Shown here in pieces: positions 12,021 through 23,386 of a stretch of DNA of 64,000 bases. Made by a program: the position numbers and the translations under genes. The stretch comes from Hemileia vastatrix (taxonomy: Eukaryota; Basidiomycota; Pucciniomycetes; Pucciniales; Zaghouaniaceae). The notes under the pieces were generated by a model that was not told the origin of the DNA, ran no database searches, and was given only the letters and a program-made list of their open reading frames with translations. The stretch's first letter is position 1. Each line of letters opens with the position of its first letter. The stretch lies in assembly GCA_030280995.1 (NCBI GenBank), contig JASXTE010000002.1, forward strand, positions 41,686,683 to 41,750,682. The letters are read 5' to 3'.

Positions 12021-13347
12021 TCAATTCCTGCATAGCAATAAAAACTGTGATGTAGTTAATGAATCAGTATTATAGCAACACAGTGGAAGATTACTTGGAC
12101 AAGATGATGTTTCTGACATAATGGATGATTCTTTTCTAAGTGAAACAACATGCACCACACAATATGGGGGGCGGACTTGCTAGCAAGTCCGCAACCTTGG
12201 ACCCAAACTCACCATAGATTGAACACACATTGAGCTATTGATAAAGGAACCATACAATCAGTGATGAACACCACTCAGCAGAACAGTTTTAGGTGGGTGT
12301 TCAAGTAGAGTTCAGTATGGGTTCAGTCTGAGTTCAGTCTGAGTTCCATCTGAGTTCCATCTGAGTTCAGGTTGAGGACTTGCTAGCAAGTCCACCCCCT
12401 ATATTGCGTAGTGATGTTTATACAAAGATTTACATTTTCTGGTTCCTCTTAACTTATTCAAAGTAATCTGATCAATCTGGGAATAAAAATTAAAAAGTTC
12501 ATCTGATTGCCATTTCAATTTTCTCTTCCAGAAATTTCCTTCCTCATTCTGCTCAGTGTCAGAGTGATGATTCGGGTTATCAAATAAGAAGAGATTTTCT
12601 TGATCCAGTACAGATATCGCAGTATGAAGCCGAGATTTTTGTAACTGAAGTAGAGTTTCAATGAAAGTTCCTCTAGAAAAAAAAAACTTGACTCACTTTT
12701 CTTCTAGTTTCCTTATTTTTTTTCCAGAACAAAAAATTGGAGGTGATCTGGACTGTCCCTGTTGGGTGCGGAGCCATCGTTCTATTATGAGTGGCACAAA
12801 ATCCTCTTGGTACTCATTATGATCAAAGACATAATATCTAAATGCCTGGTTTTTGAAGTCATAGCAATAGTGCTTTTTCAGATGAGAGATAACCAATTGA
12901 TTCCATTCTGTGTCATCATTCATAGAAAAGCATAGTAGAGGTATTCCAACTGCTTTAGCATCATTATGACAAATATCATGAAAAACAAGTGAAATTGTTT
13001 TTTGCTGCCCAGAGGGAAATAACTGCAGTTCCTCCATGGTTTCAGTTGCTTTGGATATTGTTGGAAGGGAAGTAGAAGGTAAAGGATTGACAAGAGAAGA
13101 GATTTCAGAAACAGTCGGAGAAGATGGATAAGTATCTTCTTTCTTGCTTTTCCCAAGGATAAGCTTTATAAAATCAATTATAGAAGCTGTTGAGGTAGCC
13201 TTGGAGTTGGGAACACCTATTTCAGCAAGAATTTTATTGAATGCCCTAGAGCTTTTGAAACCTGTTGCTGGTATTAAAGTAGAATCTAAAATTTTAAATT
13301 AGTGAAAAAATTATAGCCTATCGAATAGGAAACTTACATGAAGACAT
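12021..13347 (-). pseudogene. Uncharacterised transposon-borne gene, disrupted by a MITE
   Basis: I do not recognise the family. A start codon at 13345-13347 gives a 10-nt first exon (M-S-S), then GTAAGT, a 52-nt intron and acceptor TTTTAG, and an exon from 13285. The visible protein includes GFKSSRAFNKILAEIG, TISLVFHDICHNDAKAVGIP and DEFVPL-like acidic/aromatic stretches ending IFCSGKKIRKLEEK (stop at 12693). It continues after a short break as RGTFIETLLQLQKSRLHT. The frame then runs into the 261-bp MITE (12153-12413), which adds a TAG. With the MITE and one ATG removed the frame reads on to a TGA at 12021-12023. No membrane segment or signal peptide is seen. Confidence 0.55.
12153..12413 (+). 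mobile_element. 261-bp CACTA-like MITE, copy 1
   Basis: The termini are CACCACACAATATGGGGGGC and, inverted, CACTACGCAATATAGGGGGT. Each is followed by the 18-bp perfect palindrome GGACTTGCTAGCAAGTCC. A 3-bp duplication ATG flanks it (12150-12152 and 12414-12416). The interior has an 11-bp minisatellite (GAGTTCAGTCT / GAGTTCCATCT) next to the right end, resembling the subterminal repeats of CACTA elements. An inverted copy of identical length is at 40882-41142. It has no coding capacity. Confidence 0.93.
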
Positions 13348-13590
13348 TGTTTGTGGTAATTAAAAATATGTACAAATCAGGGGAAATGGGGGAAAAGAGG
13401 GGATAAGTACACCTTATATATCAAATTTTAACATTTTCCCCTTGTTAATAACTTTGAAATGGCCTAATAAATTTTTTTTCCTTTGTGTACTTGTGAACCT
13501 AAAAACATTTTTTAATCAAACTAAGAAAATCAAACATTTTATTAAAATTACATGTAATAACAATATGATTATGAAGATATTTTTGCCAAT

Positions 13591-15951
13591 CTAGATGCTG
13601 CTCTCAGGAACAGCCAAGCTAAAAGTATTTCAAATTCAGTCTCAAAGAATCACAGTTGAAAATGAAAATAGCTTACTCAGCCAAGTACAGTTTTTTTTAT
13701 TCAATCGAAAATTTTAAATTATTGAGTAATAATATTGATAAAGATTCTTGGAAAATTACCCACTTGTGTAATGTTTTCTTCTATTGTAGAGGCATAAATA
13801 TATCTGTAAACATGGACCTCTTTTGTTTGACCTATCCTGCAAACTCTGTCAATGGATTTTTTCTCCATCAAAGGGTTCCAGTAAGGTTCCTAAAAATAAA
13901 AGTTAGATTAATCATAATTTGAGAAATTAAAATCTTACAATTAAGAAAACATGTGATGCCATTTTCAGATTAAGACATTCTCCTCCAGCCTTCAAAGACA
14001 CCAAAAGAGCACCGAAATCAATGGTAGAGAATGACTGGAGGACAATTTCCTGTGCACTCATGTCAAGTGAACCATCAAATCTGAGATTTCAGATATTGTA
14101 CTCAGAAAGAGAAAATGAAATTCTATTATTTTGAAGGTTAGTTTTAATATTTTTCATTGAAAGAAAAACTTACAATTTGAGTGTGTCAGTCCACTCAGAG
14201 AAAATGACACATTTCATTTCTTTTTCAATAGAGTATAATTTGAGAAGGAAGTTGACCAGGTGGACAAATTTTGGACTCTCCTTCCAGTCCATTTCTTCCA
14301 CCACAGATATTTCTGAAAAGTGTGGGAACTGAGGGTGATTGCAGAAATGTCGCAATGCTTATAGAGCCGCTAATCCAGAAGGATCTTTAGCAGGTAAGCT
14401 GTTTTTATCCATGTTGAGCTGCTTGAATAAGGTATTATGCAGCATGATGTACATTTCTGAAAGTTGACCCATCAAATTTATAATGAAGTTTTGATATTTC
14501 ACTCTATTTATGAAGTTAACATCCCCCTGATCCAGAAATATAGAATTCTTTATCCTTCAAATCATTATGTCCCCTAAGACGTTTTGAATAATCTTTTTGA
14601 CATTGGTAAATTGGCCTTTCTTTGCTGGAGTTCCAACGTATTTATTCCATCCTTCAGAGGTTGATAGTGGCTCAAGACGTAAAAATTGAAAGATGGGAAA
14701 TAAATCTTGGACTTTGTTCTGGATGGGAGTTCTAGTTAGACTAAGATGGCAAGATGTCTTTAGTGTAGTAACAGATATGGAGGACTTTTAATATGGATCA
14801 CGTATCTGACTATAGGAAAATGAAGCAAATTTATTAAATCAATAGTGATTAAAAACTTACTATGCTTCATCCAGAATCACACAAAACCATTGAACATGGA
14901 ACAAACCTTCCTTTTCTAAACTTCCTAAATCATTTATCATAATATGATATGATGTTAAGGCAATGTCAGCCTCATAAAAGCTTATGAAATTTTCACTTCT
15001 GCCCTTTCCATGATGAATAATCACTTTTATCATCAAATCAAGATCAGTATTTTGTAAAATTTTGTGTTCCCATTGTTTCAATAAAGTTGAGGGTACCACT
15101 ATGAGTGTTGCCTTCACCTTCTTTGTGCTTGATGAAGGGTTTTGAAGACGTGAAAATTCAGCAGCTTCATTTAAAGTACTAACAATCAGAGCAATTTTTG
15201 ACACTGTCTTCACAAGGCCCATGTCATCTGCTAATAGAGTTGATTTTGGAAGTGTGTTGGTAACTTTTCCACTCAATTCATTTTCCCAAGTCAAATCTCC
15301 ACAGCACCTCCATAAATATGTTTCAGTACGCCTTTCCTGAAGTAGCATAAATGAAAGAGCCTGGCTTTGATGGGGTAAAAGGCGTGTTTTCAAATGTTGG
15401 GGTTGAGCCATAGAAGCTGGGTGACTGAATTTGATGGAGAGGAGTTCCTGTATGTGAATGAATGAACCGTCAAGCTGAGTTGAAAACGGATATTGAACTT
15501 TACAGCCCAAGTGAAGAGAGGGTGTATAGTTAGTTGTTTCAGAAATATCCTCTTTGATAGGAAGAAGGAAGGGGTAGAGGGAAGAAATATGTGCTGGTAA
15601 ACAGAAAAGTAATATATTGATTTTTGGAGGAAGGGTGAGATCTAGGTGAGGAACAAGAAGAGTCTCACTGAGTAGAAGAGGTGTTTCTTGACCAGGCATC
15701 CAAGCACCAACTGGAGCTATAGTTGTTGAGGAGGATGGTTTTCCAAGAAGAGTGTAGAGCACCTTTGCATGTGTAGAGATAAGATTTACCACAAAAAACT
15801 TTGGCTTCTGTGAAAATATTTTGATAATATTTTCAGTTTTAGATAAATAAATAGAAACATGCTGTTTCTGAACTGAAGCTGTATTGTGACTAGTTGTGGT
15901 GTAGGACCTCAAGATGCCAATACAAATGGGTTTGATAGTAGAAACATCCAT
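13591..15951 (-). pseudogene. Rad5/HLTF-like SNF2 ATPase relic carried by the transposon
   Basis: It is a degenerate member of the SNF2 helicase family (DNA-translocating ATPases acting on chromatin or stalled forks). From the ATG at 15949-15951: an N-terminal region without recognisable domain; LLPHQSQALSFMLLQERR, typical of Rad5/Rad16/HLTF; motif I LADDMGLVKT, where the Walker A glycine is Val; VVPSTLLKQWEHKI; motif II DEAY (His lost) across a GTAAGT...TATAG intron; motif III LTRTPIQNK (Gly to Arg); NHPQFPHF; SPKFVHLVNFLL; VIFSEWTDTL; SLKAGGECLNLKMASHVFL; and motif VI IDRVCRIGQTKEVHVYRY. In-frame stops occur in the middle third (for example after DPY near 14790). No HIRAN or RING domain is visible. 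Being inside the transposon, between its genes, it is cargo rather than a host repair gene. Confidence 0.82.
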
Positions 15952-16755
15952 GATGGTAAAGAAATAAAAGATGGGACAATTTTTTGAGGAAGCAGAGCCC
16001 TATATATAGGACTTGATATTTTGGGAACAAAGGGACTTTTTTGTTTGGAAGTGTTTTAATTTAATGCAGAAGTATAAAGGGCTAAATTAATAATGTAAAT
16101 CCTTCAATTATATATAAAAAATACATGTACTACATAATAAATCTTCATTTTTAAATAGTAAAAACTTTCAAGGAAATTATTTTTAATTTTTTGGAGGTGA
16201 ATTTAATAAATTAAATTCATATTTTGTAAAAAAAGGTCATCAAATATAATTTGAGAGATCAATAATTAAATAATACTGATTTGCTAACATTTACTTTAGC
16301 TTACAGCTGCTTACATAAATTAACAATGATTATATTTTTTCATATTTCACTTGAATAATCATCTTGCAAAATTCTAAGAACCTGTTTCCTAGAAATGGTT
16401 TTAGATTTGAAGGCTAGATGTGTTCAGTGTATAGAATAATATCACAATATATTTTAGTACATTTGATTAAATTTTACCTTATGAAATAGCTTACTAAAAT
16501 TCAAAAACAGCTTTTAATTTCCCAATGAAATTTTAAGAAATTTATATGTACATTGATATTGGGAATCTTGAAAATTGCTATCTTCAACACCAAAAAATTA
16601 TCCAAAAAATTTGACATAAAAAATTTAATTTTATAAAAACCAAAAAAAAAAATTATTATTTTATATTTTAAGAACAGTATATTATTAATTTTACCTTCAT
16701 TACCTCTGTCTTACCCCTTTGAATCACTTATTTTAAACCTTGGAAGCCCCCCTTT
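15952..16755. other. Upstream AT-rich spacer
   Basis: No gene is seen. It precedes the start of the SNF2-like gene, and a TATATATAGG sequence lies about 50 bases upstream of that start (near 16000-16010, read on the minus strand), which could act as its core promoter. Confidence 0.5.
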
Positions 16756-16815
16756 AGCCCCTCTGTCACCCCCAGTGGGGCCCCCCTGGGGCCGACTGGG
16801 GGTGGAAAAGGGGCT
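16756..16815. repeat. GC-rich fold-back (hairpin) in AT-rich DNA
   Basis: A left arm AGCCCCTCTGTCACCCCCAGT pairs with a right arm ACTGGGGGTGGAAAAGGGGCT with few mismatches. Between them lies a second GGGG/CCCC self-complementary core (GTGGGGCCCCCCTGGGGCC). It stands out strongly from its surroundings, which are mostly A and T. Confidence 0.8.
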
Positions 16816-17360
16816 TAAAAAGTGCCAGGAAAGGTTGCACAAAGGTGTTTCTCTCTAGTAAAATTCTGTTAAACCCCTCATAAAAACCTTTCTCAATTCC
16901 ATAAACTTAAAATCCATAACCTTATATAAATATTATGTTTAATCTCTGCTTACTTTTTTTCTCTCTCTCCATGTTGCCAGTCACAAATTTATATATATGT
17001 TATTTCCCATCAAATATGTAGTAAAATGTAGTTAAAAAAATTTTTTTTTGTTGATTTAGTCCTATGAAACTCCCCAATTACTCACTTTTCACTTTGAAAA
17101 AAGAATTACCTATATACTTATTCCAAAGTCATCACCTGTCCCAGTTCCCTTATTCATGGTTTGATGGACCATAATGTTTAAATTATGGTGCATTGAACCT
17201 TTTTTTAAACTCACATTCTCTGATCCCATGAAAAAAAATCCCACAATTATTTTTATTTTCATGGGACCACAGTATTTTAACTCACGTATATTTGCTATAT
17301 TAATCAAAAATTCAATTTCTTATGGCTCATTTTTGAGCCAGGATTGGTGCCTGCTACTTA

Positions 17361-18018
17361 GTCATGTGCAGCAAAGTATTGCTGCAACACTTTGCTGCAT
17401 GTGACCAGCAGCTAGCCACCAAAGGCTGGGTCAAATTAACCATATCTTTTTTATGATATGGTCCATTTGACCTGGCCACCTAAACCATTACTTGTCACGT
17501 GCAGCAAAGTATTGCAGCAATACTTTGCTGTACGTGACCTTTTTTTTTCCTCGCCTTGGCTTGGTCAGATAGACCATAGCCAGGGAGAAGGTGCTGTCAC
17601 GTGCATCAAACTGTCTCTGCGACTCTTTGCTGCATGTGACCAGCCTTCTCCTATGCCCCCTTGGGCAGATGGACCATAGTATCAAAGTACTATGGTCTAT
17701 CTGACCCAGGGTGTGGCCGGAGAGGGCTGGTCATGTGCAGCGACAGTTCGCTGCACGTGACAGCGCCTTCTCCCTGGCTATGGTCAGATAGACCATAACA
17801 TTAAGTTATGGTCTATCTGACCAAGCCAAGGCGAGGAAAAAAAAAGGTCTCGTGCAGCAAAGTATCGCTACGATACTTTGCTGCACGTGACCTAGAGGTG
17901 AGATGCAAAAAAAAAAGTGAAATAGCTAGATGGACCAGATATTCTGGTTCATCTAGCTATAGTGTGAGAAAAAGAAATGACCTTATGAAAAAAAGTATCA
18001 GTGATACCTTTTTTCATA
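17361..18018. repeat. Ladder of about ten alternating palindromes between divergent genes
   Basis: Perfect or near-perfect inverted repeats follow one another: 17361-17405, 17428-17472, 17494-17538, 17596-17640, 17663-17707, 17729-17761, 17781-17823, 17847-17891, 17922-17960 and 17984-18018. Two motif classes alternate. One is GTCACGTGCAGCAAAGTAT with its complement (17361, 17494, 17596, 17729, 17847); the other is GGTCAGATAGACCAT with its complement (17428, 17663, 17781, 17922). On a larger scale 17539-17600 is the inverse of much of 17757-17846. Open frames read through it but are by-products of the repeats. Positioned between the minus-strand and plus-strand gene sets, it may be a bidirectional regulatory region or a replication/transposition structure; that is inference. 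Confidence 0.9.
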
Positions 18019-18463
18019 TGGCTAAAAAATGAAAATAAAAAATAATAAAAAATTTAAATGTGCCATTAGGCAAAATAAATAATAATATAGAAAAATTGAG
18101 AGTTAATAAAAATTAAAAGAAAAATTCAATTAACTTAAGTATATGTTAATTTATAGTAAGCTCAAATCAATCACAAAAAAATCAAAAACACCACAAAGAA
18201 AAAACAAAATCAGGTGGGCTGTGAAATAACATGGCTGTGCTATTCACATATGAGTTCAATTTAATTTTTATAATATTATATTTCAATTTAAATTAATATA
18301 TATAAATTTGTGCATAAATTAAAATGTATTGTATTCAACTTCAATGTGAATAATGAATATGAGATGACCTTCACATTGAGATTCATGCGCAATTACATCT
18401 GCAGCTGCTTCTTTCTTCCTTTAACCACAATCAGGCTCAAATCTCTCAACTCATTCAGATATT

Positions 18464-21028
18464 ATGCCTTCCCAGACTTCAACCCCTAGCCAAGCCCCTC
18501 TAAGCTCTCCTTCTGTGGCTGAAGAATCAGCATTGTCTGTACCTGCTACAGCACAAGTTTCTACTCAAGATAAAGATAATTCTGGAACAGGCAAGTCTAA
18601 TTTTTTGTGTAATTTTTACCTCTTGAGTTCTTTTTTTTTACTTTGGTCTCTTCTTGTATCAATTAGAGTCTGGAAAGTCTTCTAAGTCCATGGATGTATC
18701 TAGCCCTCTCTCCTCTATAAAAGATTCTCAAGAGTCAGGTGGAGGCTCTGGTGAGTTTTTCGTATCATTATTAGTTTTATTTTGAGCTAACAAGCTCTAC
18801 TTCAGATGGTGCTTCAGATCACGCTCACGAAATGGAAGACTTTGAAGAGCACGAGGACAGAATTTTGAAGGATGAAGTCATTAAAATCTCAAAGGATGAT
18901 TTCCTCACATCTGTATCTGAGTTTCAAGCATCAGTGGAGAAACTTACTGGAAAGAAGATTCTTTCAGGCAAAATCAAGCAAAAGGTTCAAGAGCGTCCAC
19001 TTGCATGTGAAAAATCTAAAAAAGTATGTATTCTAGTATTAATTATTTTTCAAATAACTAATTTCTTCAATTTTAGCTGTTGCTAGTGGAAAACAGCTTC
19101 CACCAAATGATCAAATTGTCATCATTGATCTCACAAAAAAACCTGAAAGAAGGGCTTCAAAAAGAAAACAGACCATTAAGGTTTCCAGCCATCCTGTTCT
19201 ATCTGACTCAGAGGATGACTCCCAGCCTCACTCAAAGCTACATTCACTATACAAAAAGGACGCACCCAAGAGGCGAAGGTTATCAGCAAATCTAGATTCT
19301 TCACTACCACAAGCCTCAACCTCCAAGATACCTCCTCCCCCAGAGGAAACTTCATCAGCTCCCTGTATCCCCAATCCTTCTGTCTCTATTCCTGAACCTG
19401 CTAAAAATATTGAAGCTCCATCACTCCCTTCAAAGAACCCCGCTGGTTCTAAAGCAACTGTTACCAAATCTATCATCCAATTAACCCCTTCTAAACCTCC
19501 CACTTCTAAACCTCCCCCAGCTAAATCTCCCACTGCTACATCTCCCCCTGCTCTATCTCCCCCTGTTAAATCTCCTGCTCAGTCACCCTCAACTCAAACT
19601 CCTGTTAATTCTCCAGCTGAAAAATCTATCCCTGATGAATCCTCAAGACCCTTATCTGCTTCAACTTCATTGCAACTGGCTGGCCCTCCAGAATCTTCTT
19701 CAACTTCAAAATAACAAAGTTCTATCCCTGCTTCCTCTACATATTTCCCTCCCCAACCCACTTCAGCTCCCATTGCCTCATCTTCAACTGCCGTTCCTTC
19801 CACTGCCCCAGCTTCTACATCCAATCCAGATAATGAGGCATCATCATCTACTTCTAAATCAAATTACCGCTTTGTCTTGGCCCAGCATAGAGAATCTGTG
19901 GAAAAAATTTGTTCCACATTTTCAGGTAGAATGGATTGAGATGCCTGGAGGAAAATGGCATTAAATTCTTACAGTATATTGGAGTATCATTACTCTATCA
20001 AGGTTGATTCCTCTAGTGAAACGAATAATTCAAAAAACTGTGCATGGCAGCAAGAAAGCTGCTCTATAGGGAAATGGCTTCAGCAGGTTTTGACTTTGGG
20101 TATGTTATTTCATATTTTCATCTGAATTATAATAGCAGTGGTTGACATTTTTTACAGCACCTTCTTACCTCCTTCCATCAGAATCTGAACTATGGTATCG
20201 ACGTGACATCTTCCATACAGGCTTTATCAACAGTAAATTCAAGAATTCAACCTACTTATTTACTGCTCTTCTCCAGCTAAATGAGCCATCCAAGGGTCAG
20301 AAGAATTCGTGGGCTCATCTTATAATGGAAGCAATCAGTTTATCCGGACCCCAATTGAATTCTTCAAGAGAAACTTTTCAGACTGGAAGCACTGAAGATA
20401 GTGTCCTAGATGCTATCTCATACTTGGAGAGCTTGAAGATACAGAAAGATGCCAACAATGAAGAGAAATCAGATGCACTGTCAACTAGTAAGAAGGTTTC
20501 TATCGGACATCTCACTCTTCTTCATGACCAAATCCTTGTTATGCTTCAATGTTTGACTATGTTGAAGGGATACTCCAAAAAACCTGACTTTTTGTTGGAA
20601 GAAAAACTGGGGATACTTTGGTTAAATCAAAAACAAACACAGAACTTCAGTCAGAAAACCAGGATAAAAACTATTCTTATCTAGCTTTTTTCTTAGCTGG
20701 TGGGGTAAGAGGTTTGTTTTTGTGCAAGGATGATATCAGGAAGGCAAGATATGTTTTTTGTGCTGCACTGATTGAGGTCACCAATCGGCTCAAGAAGAGT
20801 CACAAAAACAGGGATAGAGTCAAGTTGCCCGGGACACATAAATACATTGTTGATATTATTTTTACCTTCCTGGGTTCTGGCAATTTTTTCAATAATTTTA
20901 GTATAAGTATTGAAGACATTTCAATGGCTATTGTTTTAGACTTTTTAGAGCAATGGTCTGTAGATACTAAAAACCAGGAACTTCCATGGATTGGAAAGGG
21001 GGGGAAAAAGATCAGCCTCCTAGTATAA
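18464..21028 (+). pseudogene. Uncharacterised transposon-borne gene, Pro/Ser-rich, multi-exon
   Basis: The family is not recognised. The start MPSQTSTPSQAPLSS follows a pyrimidine-rich leader. Exons 18464-18590, 18667-18750 and 18806-19023 join in frame; the first intron would be of the rare GC-AG type (GGCAAGT...TTAG). The next segment is acidic and basic (DSEDDSQPHSK, KRRRLS), then a long Pro/Ser/Thr-rich low-complexity stretch (19320-19850). A C-terminal globular part begins after an intron near 20100-20157: YLLPSESELWYRRDIFHTGF, LLQLNEPSKGQKNSWAHL, AFFLAGGVRGLFLCKDD, ending at 21028. In-frame stops at about 19711 and 19937 and a frameshift near 20600 show decay. The disordered, charged N-terminal half would suit a DNA- or chromatin-binding accessory protein; that is a guess. 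Confidence 0.55.
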
Positions 21029-21558
21029 GCTTGTAAATACATTGCTTTATTTTTTTAAATAAATATGATCTGATTATCTTTTTCATGTTTGCTTGCGTGA
21101 ACCTAAAATTGTTTCCATCTTAATATATTTTATATAATGATCAATTGATGGCTATGAATTACTAATTTCCATTTCCATGGAAGAGTGAAATATATTTTAC
21201 AAATTAATAATATTGAGTTAAAGTTCATATTTTTGACCAGAAAGAATCAATTGCAATTTTTTTTACCTAATGGCTATCTTATTATGGATGTTTTAAAATT
21301 CTTACGATAAATTTATTTCTTCTTGTCAGATATAATGAATAATGCATATTATAATTATTTTGTTCTAAGAAGGTTCTATGATATTTCAAAACTTGCCTTA
21401 TTTCCTAATAGCAACCACATTCAACATCTACCTTCAAGAGTATCAAATCTTTTTTTTTACTAAGCCAAGTTATCCTCAAAAATTGACATCAGTAAAGATG
21501 GTAATTTTTTTTCATGTTTGTGATCTCAACTCTTGTACTCACAGGAAAAAAATTTCCA

Positions 21559-23386
21559 ATGGTTGATTCTCCAAGAGATAGTAGAGACAATTCCCCCCAA
21601 CCCAACTCATCACATGAATCACCAAATAGACAAGAAGAGGAGAGTATGGCACCCCCACCTGCTTCACCCTTGCGTGAGAAATCACAAGGACCCAATCCTG
21701 AACCTGGAGAGAGTGAAAGAAGTAACCCTTCTGCAGGTAAATAGATCTACCTTATAACAACATGATATTACATGTTTAATACTCACAATTTCATCAATAT
21801 TTATTTTTTTTCAAATCCATTTTGTGGTGCTTGTAGCAGGTAAGTAAATGGGAAATCCAAAATTTTCATTTGCTTATTTCAAATGATTTTTATTTAACCA
21901 GAAAAAGAAAAAAGGAACATCAAGGATTTTATTCAAGGTTCATCTGGTGATGATGATGGTAAGTACAAATTCATATATTTATTGTTTCATTTTATCTTTA
22001 TTAATTGAATTTACAGTGGAATCAGCTTTGGATCTGGAGTCTTATATTCAATGGCATCAGCAAAAAGAATCACAGGCAAAGAAGAGAAAGTCTGAAAATT
22101 CCTCCTGGAGACAAGTCACTTCTTTAGCCAAAAAGAATCAAATTCCATCTGCATCCTCTCCCTTAGGACGATCTGTCATCATGTTTGCAAGATTTCTTAT
22201 AGGCTTTGACCCGTCAAAGCAAAAATTTCCGCTGTGCCCTGAACCAGGCCTAGTCAACGAATGGAGAAGCCTGCACCAGAAAAGGGAAAAAATGATTCAA
22301 GAGATTTGAAATAAGCCCTGTCCTAGCCTGGATTTTTCTCAAAAAAAATTATTATCAAATCCGAGCTTGATCAGCTTGTTTCTACCTTCAAAAATCCTAA
22401 CTTTACACCCACTTCTGACTACCCCCTTCCACCAGGCCAGAGAATTAAAGTTGTTTGGAAACATCAAGCTGAAGATAAATTGGCTCAAACTGGGATCTCT
22501 TGCTTCTTTTATGACTGGGGAAAAAGTGATTATGATGATTTGAACTCAACCATCCTCACTCAAATTGTCTCTGGATAGATGGCTTGTTATCAGGGCAAAG
22601 GTTTCCCAAATTTTCCAATTTCTCAAGACATTTTCAGTAATGAAGCAGTTTTAAGCATTCTTCAGCAATGGATATCTGGAAAGGCCAAAATTTTCAGGGA
22701 AAAATCCAAAAAAAAAACAATCTGATTCTGATCTTGCCCAAGTGCAGAAGATAAAAAGTGTGAAACACCAGACTGCTAAAATGAGAAGAGAGTTAAGTGA
22801 ACTACTTTATCACAGTAGTATATAAATAAATTGATTCTTGACTTATATAGTTGCGTGACCGTTGAATTGAGATTTCTGCTTCATTCTTGGTTCCTGATAA
22901 GGCTGGGCTTTTCAAAGATGCTGAGCTTCATTTAGACACAGAGGTAAGTGCTAGTGGAACTCACACTAAGAGAATAATTCCTTGGCAAAGTCCAGAACTT
23001 GTCCAATGTTTAGATTCACTTGATGAAGGCTGGGTCAAAAAATCAATGATTAAAGCAAAATCATCAACAGCCAAAGCTTCTGTGAGGGCTAAGGTCACTC
23101 GTCCTCTAAAACAAGTTTTACCACCAACAACTGAGGGAAATAAACCTGAAGCAGGGCCTAGCAATTGTCCCATTAAATATGAAATTGATGATAGACCTCT
23201 TCCCAATGGTATTTCTAAAGCTTATGTTGATGATGAATATTATAGGAAACTCAGTGTAATAAAAAATTGTGTGTAGATAATAAAAAGGATATTGATTTGA
23301 AGGAGTTAGCTGAAGTTATTGAGTATTACTGTTCTGGTAGTGAGATTATGTTAACTCCTAAGCAAATAGAATATCTGAAAAGATGA
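21559..23386 (+). pseudogene. Second uncharacterised transposon-borne gene, multi-exon
   Basis: The family is not recognised. The start MVDSPRDSRDNSPQ opens a Ser/Pro-rich acidic exon. Introns with GTAAAT...ACCAG and GTAAGT...TACAG splice in frame to ESALDLESYIQWHQQKE and then to IMFARFLIGFDPSKQKFPLC. A TGA near 22306 and frameshifts follow. Homogeneous coding style continues with YPLPPGQRIKVVWKHQAEDK, FYDWGKSDYDDLN, a TAG near 22576, then LHLDTEVSASGTHTKR and a basic stretch KASVRAKVTRPLKQ. The last segment, DLKELAEVIEYYCSGSE, ends at TGA 23384-23386 after a small frameshift at a GTGTGT run. It is on the same strand as its neighbour 0.5 kb upstream. Confidence 0.5.

Noticed and set aside
13591..15951. 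Host Rad5-type DNA-repair gene
   Set aside because: It lies between transposon termini, has several stops and has lost ATPase residues, so it is cargo, not the host gene.
17458..17685. Overlapping open frames on both strands in the palindrome ladder
   Set aside because: They are stop-free only because inverted repeats mirror each other. They contain duplicated peptide pieces (MVYLTKPRRGKKKV on both strands) and have no start context.
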